Of a stretch of 5,672 bases of DNA, positions 1 to 5,672 are shown piece by piece. Source of the stretch: UBA647 sp964400545 (GTDB taxonomy: Bacteria; Acidobacteriota; Aminicenantia; UBA2199); NCBI GenBank assembly GCA_964400545.1, contig CAYNUG010000136.1, forward strand, positions 1 to 5,672. The letters run 5' to 3'. Under the pieces are notes generated by a model. It was not told the DNA's origin, made no database searches, and saw nothing but the letters and a program-made list of their open reading frames with translations. Within the stretch, counting starts at the first letter, position 1, and every line of letters begins with the position of its first letter. A program made the position numbers and the translations under genes.

Positions 1-3000
1 TTTCATGAGAAGATTAGGGTCATCCCAAACCTTTATATCAGGTCTTACACCTACCCCTTCCTGAAACCACTTTCCATTATTATAGTATAGGCGAGCACCT
101 GGAACAGTTATACCACCGCCATCAATAAGACTATGCCCTGTTGCAGGCCCGACAAGGATTCCCAAGGTTCTTTCTCCAACTATCAGACCAGCATTTTGTT
201 CACGAAAAGCCCATGGAAGTCCATCACCACCTGATCCGGCCCACCCATTAATAAGCAACCCGACAGGACCGGTATTCGCTTTGGATGGAACTGTTTGATC
301 CTTACCATGACGCCAGTTCAGATTATATATCTTTGGTCGTCTCAAAAACTCAAGAAAACGATCTGCAAGTTGGCCTCCTCCGTTAAATCTTTCATCAATT
401 ATAAAACCCAGTTTGTCGATCTGTGCATAATACATACGTACAAGATCCTTTTGACCGGTTGCAGAAGTATCAGCCATATAAACATATCCCAATTTTCCGT
501 GAGATAATTTATCTACCATCACTCTGTTTTTTTCAACCCACTCATAAAATCTTAAAATTGATTCATCCCTCATTGTCAGACATTTAACAACAATCCTTTT
601 TGAATCATCGGTTGATCCGCTTTTACTTATTTCCAATTCAACAGTTTTCCCGGCAAAACCTTCAAAAGCAGCATATGGATCTTTATCCCCGTCAAGTTCA
701 TTGCCGTTAACGGAAAGAATATAATCACCTTCAACTACATTTAAACCTGGTTTGTCAAATGGAGATCGTTTTACAGTATCCCATTTAGCAGGTCTTACTA
801 TTCTTCTCACAATATATTTACCGTTCTTCATTGCCCAGTCAATTCCAAGAAACCCTGTGATAACCGGAGTTATCCTCTCGGAATCTCCTCCAAATGTATA
901 GGTATGACCCGCACTCAATTCAGCCTGCATATTGGAACAAATTGAATTTACATCCTGACGGGTCCTGGCAAAATCTATCAGGGCTCCATACCTCTTTCTC
1001 ATTAATTTCCAATCTACACCCTGCATTCCGGGATCATAGAAAAAATCTCTGTATCTTCTCCAGACATCATTGAATATTTGATGCCACTCATCTTTCGGCA
1101 CCCAATTCATCACAATACTTTTGGTCGGAACCGGCTTTTTTATCTTTTGTCCGGGAGCTGGTTTTATTATCCCGTACTGTCCAGAAGATTTTACTAAAAT
1201 CGATTTTCCATCAGATGAAACTACATAACTCCTTACACCAGCAATTATTTTCTTTTCCTTCCTCTCTTTTATATCGTAGAACACCAATGATGAAGATCTG
1301 CCGGCAGAACCAGAATTGGGTTGCCTTACATACACAATTTTACCTTTCAATGAAGTCAGGCTACCCATATTCCCAGCTTTCACAGGCAATATTTCCAATC
1401 TTGATTCAATATCTTTAAAATCGATTTTCACCTGGATATCCTGCTTTTTCGCCTTTTCCTTTTTACCCTTCTTTTTATCGGAAGATTCTGGATCTGCTGA
1501 AGATTTATACGAATCATTTTCTTCATACAGAAGAGATTCAACTTCTCCAGACAGGCTGATCACACCGATCTGACTTGAATTTGGATAAACCCAGGTTCCA
1601 TCTCCCATATCGGAATAGATCGGATTCATATTTCTGGCAGTTAAGAAAAATATATATTTACCGTCGCAGCTGAAAACCGGATTATAATCAGTATAAAAAC
1701 CATTCGTTATCCGGTTTAAAGCTTTTCCGGTCAGATTATAAACATATATTGCATCATTACTATTATCCAGACCAAGAGTAAATGTCAGCCATTTGGAATC
1801 CGGAGACCAGGCAATGATATAGCCACTTCTTCCTCCATGACCTATATTCCATTCTGTTTTGGCAATCCTGTCGATCTTCGCTGAAGTAACATCAACGACA
1901 AATATTGTATTTGTCTCGTCGATAAAAGCAATTTTTTCTGAATTCGGAGACCAGAATAATCTGTAACCAAATCCCTTTCCCCTTTTTGAAAGCTGTTTAA
2001 CCTTCCCTGAAAGATCTTTAAGATATATCTCATATTCTCCAGAGACATCACTCCAGTAAACTATATACTTTCCATTAGGGGACCATGAGGGATCATGTTC
2101 CCAGGCACCGCTCGTGTTGGTAATATTTTTTGTAAAACCTTTCTTGGCAGGGACATCGAACAGTTCACCCCTTGCTTCAAAAACAACTCTTTTCCCATTC
2201 GGAGAAACGGTCATATTTCCAATCTGATCACCAACGCTCTTCTTTCTTGCAATTTCATTTGACAAATCACTTATTACATTTACTTCTATCTCTTTGTATT
2301 TGTCACTCGAAAGATCTAAGAGGAATAGTCCGCCTCCTTTTTCAAATACTATTTCAGAATTCCCTGCAGACATATTCGAAATATCAAAATCTTTAAACGC
2401 AGTGATCTGTTTGATATCGCCAGAACCAATGCTGTATTTCCAGATATTATGTCTCATGTTAACACCCCGGTCTGACAGGAAATAAATATAATCCCCTACC
2501 CAGGCAGGTTTTCCCTCGGTTGCTTCTGTATTGGTGATATTAACCGTTTTACTGCTTTTGAGATCATATATATAGATATCGGAAGCAAGTCCGCCTCTAT
2601 ACCTTTTAAAAGGATAGTTCTCAGTAATTTTTGTAATATAAGCGAGCTTATTTCCATCTCTTGAAAATGAGGCAAGTTCACCATAAGGGATCTTTAGTTT
2701 TTCGGGGAAACCGCCCTTACTGCTTACCAGATAGAATTGACCGAGTCGCCTTATACCATTCTCTCTTGAAGATCTGAATAATATATGCTTTCCATCAGGA
2801 TGCCATTCAACCATTTTGTCAGAAAAAGAATTCCATGTAACATGTAAAGGAACTCCGCCAGACACCGGAATAATATATATATCTTCATTTCCATTATATG
2901 CAGCCGTGTATCCTATATATTTTCCGTCTGGGGAAAACTTTGGCCACGACTCTTCTCCGGGTGAATGTGTCACCTGAAGAGCTGTACCTCCTGTTTTGGG

Positions 3001-3147
3001 TACAAGCCAGATATCCCCACCATAAACGAAAGTGATCTGTGATTCAGAAACATCCATGTATTTCAATAGTTTTGCATTGATTTCTCCCTGTATCGAACCA
3101 GCAAGAAAGAAAAACGAAATAATAAGAAAAAATACCTTAATTTTCAT
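1..3147 (-). CDS. Exported tricorn-like serine protease (S41 family, tricorn subfamily), C-terminus cut by window edge
   Basis: The frame is open from ATG at 3147 to base 1, giving 1049 residues without a stop. Archaeal tricorn is about 1070 residues, so probably only the last few dozen are missing. Seen: a signal peptide (Lys2, Lys4, hydrophobic core about 5-18, possible cleavage after Gly21 or Ala25). Two beta-propeller regions follow, about 25-310 and 315-660, with TolB/WD40-like blades such as FSPDGKYIGY (71-80), WHPDGKHILF (115-124), WSPNGKYIVY (355-364) and WSPDSKWLTF (447-456). A Lys-rich linker lies at 558-568. Next come a C1 helical region (about 680-760), a PDZ domain (about 765-855, VEGDYILSVNG 805-815) and a C2 catalytic domain (from about 860, NGGG 922-925). 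Predicted catalytic residues are His748, Ser972 (in WAGSGGD) and Glu1030 (in QEGVGVRPDI), matching tricorn His746, Ser965 and Glu1023. Known family role: trimming oligopeptides. Periplasmic location is inferred. The start is supported by AGGAG at 3156-3160, eight bases upstream. The upstream minus-strand gene ends 121 bp away. Oddities: Gly747 stands where tricorn has Ser745, and Leu943 where it has Asp936. Confidence 0.95.
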   Translation of the reverse strand, partial: MKIKVFFLIISFFFLAGSIQGEINAKLLKYMDVSESQITFVYGGDIWLVPKTGGTALQVTHSPGEESWPKFSPDGKYIGYTAAYNGNEDIYIIPVSGGVPLHVTWNSFSDKMVEWHPDGKHILFRSSRENGIRRLGQFYLVSSKGGFPEKLKIPYGELASFSRDGNKLAYITKITENYPFKRYRGGLASDIYIYDLKSSKTVNITNTEATEGKPAWVGDYIYFLSDRGVNMRHNIWKYSIGSGDIKQITAFKDFDISNMSAGNSEIVFEKGGGLFLLDLSSDKYKEIEVNVISDLSNEIARKKSVGDQIGNMTVSPNGKRVVFEARGELFDVPAKKGFTKNITNTSGAWEHDPSWSPNGKYIVYWSDVSGEYEIYLKDLSGKVKQLSKRGKGFGYRLFWSPNSEKIAFIDETNTIFVVDVTSAKIDRIAKTEWNIGHGGRSGYIIAWSPDSKWLTFTLGLDNSNDAIYVYNLTGKALNRITNGFYTDYNPVFSCDGKYIFFLTARNMNPIYSDMGDGTWVYPNSSQIGVISLSGEVESLLYEENDSYKSSADPESSDKKKGKKEKAKKQDIQVKIDFKDIESRLEILPVKAGNMGSLTSLKGKIVYVRQPNSGSAGRSSSLVFYDIKERKEKKIIAGVRSYVVSSDGKSILVKSSGQYGIIKPAPGQKIKKPVPTKSIVMNWVPKDEWHQIFNDVWRRYRDFFYDPGMQGVDWKLMRKRYGALIDFARTRQDVNSICSNMQAELSAGHTYTFGGDSERITPVITGFLGIDWAMKNGKYIVRRIVRPAKWDTVKRSPFDKPGLNVVEGDYILSVNGNELDGDKDPYAAFEGFAGKTVELEISKSGSTDDSKRIVVKCLTMRDESILRFYEWVEKNRVMVDKLSHGKLGYVYMADTSATGQKDLVRMYYAQIDKLGFIIDERFNGGGQLADRFLEFLRRPKIYNLNWRHGKDQTVPSKANTGPVGLLINGWAGSGGDGLPWAFREQNAGLIVGERTLGILVGPATGHSLIDGGGITVPGARLYYNNGKWFQEGVGVRPDIKVWDDPNLLMK

Positions 3148-3217
3148 GATCGAATCTCCTCTGAAATTTTTATATATTAAATACGTATCTTTTATGTTTA
3201 TAGTTCATAATAAGCTT

Positions 3218-3246
3218 TCTATAGATCTTACTATTCCTGGAATCAA
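3218..3246 (-). promoter_or_regulatory. Weak candidate sigma70-like promoter before the tricorn-like gene
   Basis: On the minus strand TTGATT (3241-3246) and TATAGA (3218-3223) are separated by 17 bases, each matching the sigma70 consensus at four of six positions. An alternative -10, TATAAA at 3197-3202, lacks a good -35. The 121-bp gap is AT-rich, so chance matches are likely. The tricorn-like gene may instead be read through from the Ntn hydrolase gene, because I see no strong terminator between them. Confidence 0.25.
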
Positions 3247-3268
3247 AAAGAATCCTTGAAAAATATAT

Positions 3269-4462
3269 TTATTTAATATTTTTTAGAGCATTTAAAGCTT
3301 TTTTTGCCATTTTCTCCTGAAATAGTGCAAATTCTTCGGAAACATGAGATTTCAATAGAAATAAATTCGTCTCATTAGATATTTCTTTTTCGACTTTTTG
3401 TAAAATCGTCAGAAAACCCGATCCTTCCTTATTGATAAGTTTTGAAGTATTAAGATAGTTCTTTTTAGATCCTTCGGAAAAAGGATGGATCATCCTCTTT
3501 ATTCTGAATGACTCGAAACAGATGGGTGCTGTATCACCTTTAAATAATTCCGTAGGAGTTGACCCCGCTTCAACCCATACGGGAACTGCAATTGACGTCA
3601 CAGGTTCCCCGAGAATAACCCAAAAAGTTGCGACCGAATTCTTTTCCCCAAGATTTTTCCCGGCAATTACAATGGCCGCAGAAGTCAATGGACGATTGAT
3701 AGAATCCCTGCTGTAGATCCAGAAAGGTTCTTCAGAAGAGTGATTCTTCAATTCCGATAAAGACGGATGATTCACAAGCACATTACCAATATCACGTGAA
3801 ATATAACGGAAAATATCTTCATGCCCTATTCCTGAGGATAAGAATTTTTTGAATAATTCGGATGCTCTTTCAAATCGAAGATACCCTTCTCCTTTGCCTG
3901 TTTGACCACTTCTCGCAAAATTTGTCACAACAAAATACTTGTCTTCTGTTTCGGATGTATTGAATCTTTTATAACCATTGTTATGAACTTCAAATAATGT
4001 TGAATTTCCTTCTGCATCAATAACTCCATAAGTTGACCAACTCCCGAGGGATCGTCCAAGATTCTTAATTAGATATTTTTCAAAATCATTAGCACTCTTG
4101 CATGTTCTTAACGCATCAGACATAATCTGTCCTTCGAGATCATGTACTTCGTTCTCATTTTTAGGAAGATTATAAGCAACAGTATTAATAATACCGAAAC
4201 CCTCAATATTCAAACCGGCATAGACAAATCTTCCGGAATTTTCCGAAGCATTAACTATTCCTATGAAACTATAAGGTTTCTCATCAACATATATGATCTT
4301 GTTTGAAAGATGCCCTGTATCTCTGTTCTTCCATAAAACAGGGATCCCGTCTTTTGATACTTCTCTTCCAATGATCGCAGTTGTACATCCGAAAATAATA
4401 TCGGAGATCCCCACGATCATAATAAAAACCAAGAATAATAAAAATGACTTAGCAGGTCTCAT
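3269..4462 (-). CDS. Exported N-terminal-nucleophile hydrolase, AAT/C45-like (linear amide C-N hydrolase type)
   Basis: A complete gene of 397 residues. The signal peptide has Arg2 and Lys5, then a hydrophobic core at about 7-24, and ends directly before Cys26. The segment from Cys26 (CTTAIIG, then GIPVLWKNRDT at 39-49) is typical of the Ntn hydrolases grouped with acyl-CoA:6-aminopenicillanate acyltransferase, penicillin V acylase and bile salt hydrolase. In these the N-terminal Cys, freed by processing, attacks an amide bond. Other motifs that fit are Arg47-Asp48 near the nucleophile, GLNIEGFGIIN (83-93), a WSTYGVIDAEGN stretch (142-153) followed by LFEVHNNGY, and TNFAR (180-184), where the Asn resembles the active-site Asn of the fold. 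Family membership comes from motif recognition. The substrate (acylated amino acid, peptide, N-acyl amide, beta-lactam or other) cannot be told. I chose the ATG at 4462 over the longer frame from 4525 because GAGGAG lies seven bases upstream and the signal peptide then begins normally. The gene lies upstream of the tricorn-like gene on the same strand and is divergent from the S9 peptidase gene. Other cysteines are Cys121 and Cys315. Confidence 0.85.
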   Translation of the reverse strand: MRPAKSFLLFLVFIMIVGISDIIFGCTTAIIGREVSKDGIPVLWKNRDTGHLSNKIIYVDEKPYSFIGIVNASENSGRFVYAGLNIEGFGIINTVAYNLPKNENEVHDLEGQIMSDALRTCKSANDFEKYLIKNLGRSLGSWSTYGVIDAEGNSTLFEVHNNGYKRFNTSETEDKYFVVTNFARSGQTGKGEGYLRFERASELFKKFLSSGIGHEDIFRYISRDIGNVLVNHPSLSELKNHSSEEPFWIYSRDSINRPLTSAAIVIAGKNLGEKNSVATFWVILGEPVTSIAVPVWVEAGSTPTELFKGDTAPICFESFRIKRMIHPFSEGSKKNYLNTSKLINKEGSGFLTILQKVEKEISNETNLFLLKSHVSEEFALFQEKMAKKALNALKNIK

Positions 4463-4469
4463 ATTTCTT

Positions 4470-4475
4470 CTCCTC
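4470..4475 (-). promoter_or_regulatory. Ribosome binding site that sets the Ntn hydrolase start
   Basis: The minus strand reads GAGGAG here, seven bases before the ATG at 4462. It overlaps codons of the longer possible frame (ATG at 4477, ATG at 4525), and neither of those starts has a comparable site. It therefore favours the start that gives a signal peptide beginning MRPAKSF. Confidence 0.75.
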
Positions 4476-4490
4476 ATTTTTAATAATAAT

Positions 4491-4499
4491 ATTATCACA
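4491..4499 (-). promoter_or_regulatory. Candidate extended -10 promoter element for the Ntn hydrolase gene
   Basis: The minus strand reads TGTGATAAT, an extended -10 pattern (TGn followed by a five-of-six match to TATAAT). No good -35 lies 16-18 bases upstream. Transcription would start around 4484 and leave a leader of about 20 bases that holds the ribosome binding site. The surrounding DNA is very AT-rich, so this is a tentative call. Confidence 0.3.
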
Positions 4500-4505
4500 T
4501 TTAAA

Positions 4506-4517
4506 AGAACAAGTTCT
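4506..4517. repeat. Short inverted repeat AGAAC-AA-GTTCT, possible operator
   Basis: A perfect five-base inverted repeat with a two-base centre lies just upstream of the candidate -10 element of the Ntn hydrolase gene. That position would suit a repressor or activator site. It is short, occurs once in this region and may be chance. Confidence 0.25.
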
Positions 4518-4557
4518 CCCGTCATTCTATAAAATTCAGACTACCCTTACTGATCAA

Positions 4558-4572
4558 TCCTGTTTTTCAGGA
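4558..4572. repeat. Short inverted repeat TCCTG-TTTTT-CAGGA in the divergent region
   Basis: Five-base arms flank a five-base T loop (A loop on the other strand). It lies 10 bases upstream of the candidate -35 of the S9 peptidase gene and near the middle of the divergent region. No T-run follows the stem on either strand, so it does not look like an intrinsic terminator. A regulatory site is possible but unproven. Confidence 0.25.
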
Positions 4573-4581
4573 AAAGATCTA

Positions 4582-4610
4582 TTGATATTGGAAATTTATT
4601 CAATTAGACT
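4582..4610 (+). promoter_or_regulatory. Candidate sigma70-like promoter of the S9 peptidase gene
   Basis: TTGATA (4582-4587, five of six to the -35 consensus) is followed after exactly 17 bases by TAGACT (4605-4610, four of six to the -10). The predicted start near 4617 gives a leader of about 32 bases ending in the ribosome binding site. It is the best promoter match in the window, though the AT-rich background weakens it. Confidence 0.4.
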
Positions 4611-4639
4611 TTATTTTATTATATATTTCGTTTTTTACC

Positions 4640-4646
4640 GGAGGAG
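4640..4646 (+). promoter_or_regulatory. Strong, closely spaced ribosome binding site of the S9 peptidase gene
   Basis: GGAGGAG ends two bases before the ATG at 4649, and its GGAGG core ends four bases before it. The match to the 16S anti-Shine-Dalgarno sequence is strong, but the spacing is shorter than the seven to eight bases seen at the other two genes. It supports the chosen start, which is followed at once by a signal peptide. Confidence 0.7.
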
Positions 4647-4648
4647 TA

Positions 4649-5672
4649 ATGAAAAGAAAGCTTATAATTAATGTTATTCTTGTTTTTAGTTTTTTCTCAT
4701 TTATATCTGGAGAAAATGCTGATTTTAGATCAGCAGAAAAGTTTGCTCCTGAAAATCTGAGGAAAATGGTCGGAAGCAGAAATGTACACCCGAACTGGAT
4801 CAATAATTCAGAAAAATTCTGGTACTCGTACAAAACAAGTGAAGGAATTAATTATTACATAGTAGATACAACCAACGCTGAAAAGAAACCAATGTTCGAC
4901 AGAGAGAAGCTGGCATCAAGCTTATCTGCACTTACAAGCAAAAAATTTAATTTTAAGGATCTGAAATTAAAAAATATCAAATTCAATAAGGAAGAAACTG
5001 CCTTTTCATTCACAATGAACAAGTCAAGGTTTTCATATACAACCCTGAACTTGAAATTAAAACTTATTGAAAAAAATGAAAAGAACCGGGATAAGGAAGA
5101 TCCATTCCTGCCATCTCCGGATAAAAAGTGGGTAATCTATGCTATAGACCATAATCTCTATCTTAAAAAAAGTGAGGATCCGGTCACCAATGAGATCAAA
5201 CTCACATCAAACGGAGAAAAATGGTTTAGCTATGCAAAAGATGACGGAAAAGATCAGAAAGGAAAAAGAGTAAAAACAATTGCCAGATGGTTCAAAGATT
5301 CAAAAAAAATATTTGCTAAAAGGACCGACAAGAGAAAAGTGGAAGATCTGTTTCTCGTTCATTCTACAAGTATCCCCCGGCCAACACTTGAGCTTTACAA
5401 ATATGCAATGGCAGGAGACAAAGAAATTCCTCAGTATGAGATTTCTGTCATCAGTATAAGTGACATGAAACAAGTTAAGATGAATATTGATAAATGGAAA
5501 GATCAGAGGATTGGTAGTGAAGGGTTCGACAGAATATATACAACTGACAACTCGGACAATCTCTTTTTTATCCGGAGCACCAGAAATTACAGAGAAGTGG
5601 AACTATGCAGATCTGATACAGATACAGGAAATACCACGGCTCTCATTCATGAAAAGATCGAGCCTTACTGGA
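4649..5672 (+). CDS. Exported S9-family (DPP IV/prolyl oligopeptidase-like) peptidase, N-terminal propeller part; 3' end outside window
   Basis: The frame runs from ATG at 4649 to the window end, giving 341 residues and one extra base. Full-length members are usually 700-850 residues, so the alpha/beta-hydrolase domain with the Ser-Asp-His triad is not visible. Seen: a signal peptide (Lys2-Arg3-Lys4, hydrophobic core 5-19, possible cleavage after Gly21 or Ala24). A propeller region resembling the DPP IV N-terminal domain follows, with LPSPDKKWVIYAIDHNLYL (154-172), ARWFKDSKKIFAKRTD (212-227) and RPTLELYKYAMAGDKEIPQY (244-263). The last segment is characteristic of one bacterial S9 group, where a Pro-Arg-Pro-Thr-Leu-Glu stretch leads to a Tyr-x-Met-x-Gly-Asp/Glu segment. 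The protein is very rich in lysine, notably at 98-114, 135-150 and 197-230. The Glu-Glu pair that binds the substrate N-terminus in true DPP IV enzymes is not seen where expected, so strict dipeptidyl-peptidase activity should not be assumed. The gene is divergent from the Ntn hydrolase gene. Family assignment is good; specificity is unknown. Confidence 0.8.
   Translation, partial: MKRKLIINVILVFSFFSFISGENADFRSAEKFAPENLRKMVGSRNVHPNWINNSEKFWYSYKTSEGINYYIVDTTNAEKKPMFDREKLASSLSALTSKKFNFKDLKLKNIKFNKEETAFSFTMNKSRFSYTTLNLKLKLIEKNEKNRDKEDPFLPSPDKKWVIYAIDHNLYLKKSEDPVTNEIKLTSNGEKWFSYAKDDGKDQKGKRVKTIARWFKDSKKIFAKRTDKRKVEDLFLVHSTSIPRPTLELYKYAMAGDKEIPQYEISVISISDMKQVKMNIDKWKDQRIGSEGFDRIYTTDNSDNLFFIRSTRNYREVELCRSDTDTGNTTALIHEKIEPYW

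Noticed and set aside
1215..1573. Plus-strand open frames opposite the tricorn-like gene
   Set aside because: They lie antisense to a continuous 1049-codon frame with clear family motifs, and they show no recognisable protein pattern or ribosome binding site.
3032..3259. Plus-strand small frame across the 3' end of the intergenic gap
   Set aside because: Half of it is antisense to the tricorn-like signal peptide and the rest runs through an AT-rich gap. No ribosome binding site or conserved motif was seen.
3148..3268. Intrinsic terminator between the Ntn hydrolase and tricorn-like genes
   Set aside because: GGAATC...GAATCC can pair only imperfectly, its stem is short, and no T-run follows in the right direction.
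4506..4517. LexA/SOS box of the GAAC-N4-GTTC type
   Set aside because: The spacer is two bases instead of four, and the neighbouring genes have no link to DNA repair.
4463..4525. Longer N-terminus for the Ntn hydrolase, starting at ATG 4525 or ATG 4477
   Set aside because: Neither has a ribosome binding site, and the added residues would put extra hydrophobic and Arg-rich sequence before a well-formed signal peptide. GAGGAG lies at the right distance from ATG 4462.
4293..4532. Plus-strand open frame of 79 codons opposite the start of the Ntn hydrolase gene
   Set aside because: It is antisense to the conserved nucleophile region and signal peptide, and its low-complexity hydrophobic C-terminus comes from the AT-rich intergenic DNA.
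1..5672. CRISPR array, tRNA or rRNA gene, insertion sequence or phage genes
   Set aside because: No regularly spaced repeats, cloverleaf-like sequences, terminal inverted repeats or transposase motifs were seen. Nearly all the window is accounted for by the three coding regions.

Overview
The window carries three protein-coding genes and two short intergenic regions, and it reads as a locus for exported peptide or amide hydrolases. The DNA is AT-rich. Arginine is mostly encoded by AGA/AGG and ATA is common for isoleucine. All three genes have clear AGGAG-type Shine-Dalgarno sequences and N-terminal signal peptides. This suggests an AT-rich bacterium, probably Gram-negative, that uses extracytoplasmic proteolysis. 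The strong Shine-Dalgarno sites argue mildly against typical Bacteroidota. I cannot name the phylum from the sequence alone.

Layout: bases 1-3147 (minus strand) encode 1049 residues of a tricorn-type S41 serine protease, cut off at its C-terminus by the window edge. Bases 3148-3268 are a 121-bp gap with a weak promoter candidate and no convincing terminator. Bases 3269-4462 (minus strand) encode a complete 397-residue exported Ntn hydrolase of the penicillin-acylase/AAT (C45-like, linear amide C-N hydrolase) type. Its predicted nucleophile, Cys26, lies exactly where the signal peptide ends. Bases 4463-4648 are a 186-bp divergent intergenic region with promoter candidates in both directions and two small inverted repeats. 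From 4649 to the window end (plus strand) is the N-terminal 341 residues of an S9 (DPP IV/prolyl oligopeptidase-like) peptidase, of which only the signal peptide and beta-propeller part are visible.

Working together (inference): all three products are predicted to leave the cytoplasm. The tricorn-like protease and the S9 peptidase could shorten oligopeptides in the periplasm or at the cell surface, and the Ntn hydrolase could remove acyl or amide groups from small amides or peptides. The two minus-strand genes may be co-transcribed, and the S9 gene is divergent from the shared intergenic region.

I see no mobile element, CRISPR array, RNA gene or wholly new system. The notable points are residue-level: apparent substitutions of the tricorn Ser745 and Asp936 equivalents, retention of the other tricorn catalytic residues at nearly the same numbering, dual-role potential for Cys26 of the Ntn hydrolase, and no visible Glu-Glu motif in the S9 propeller.
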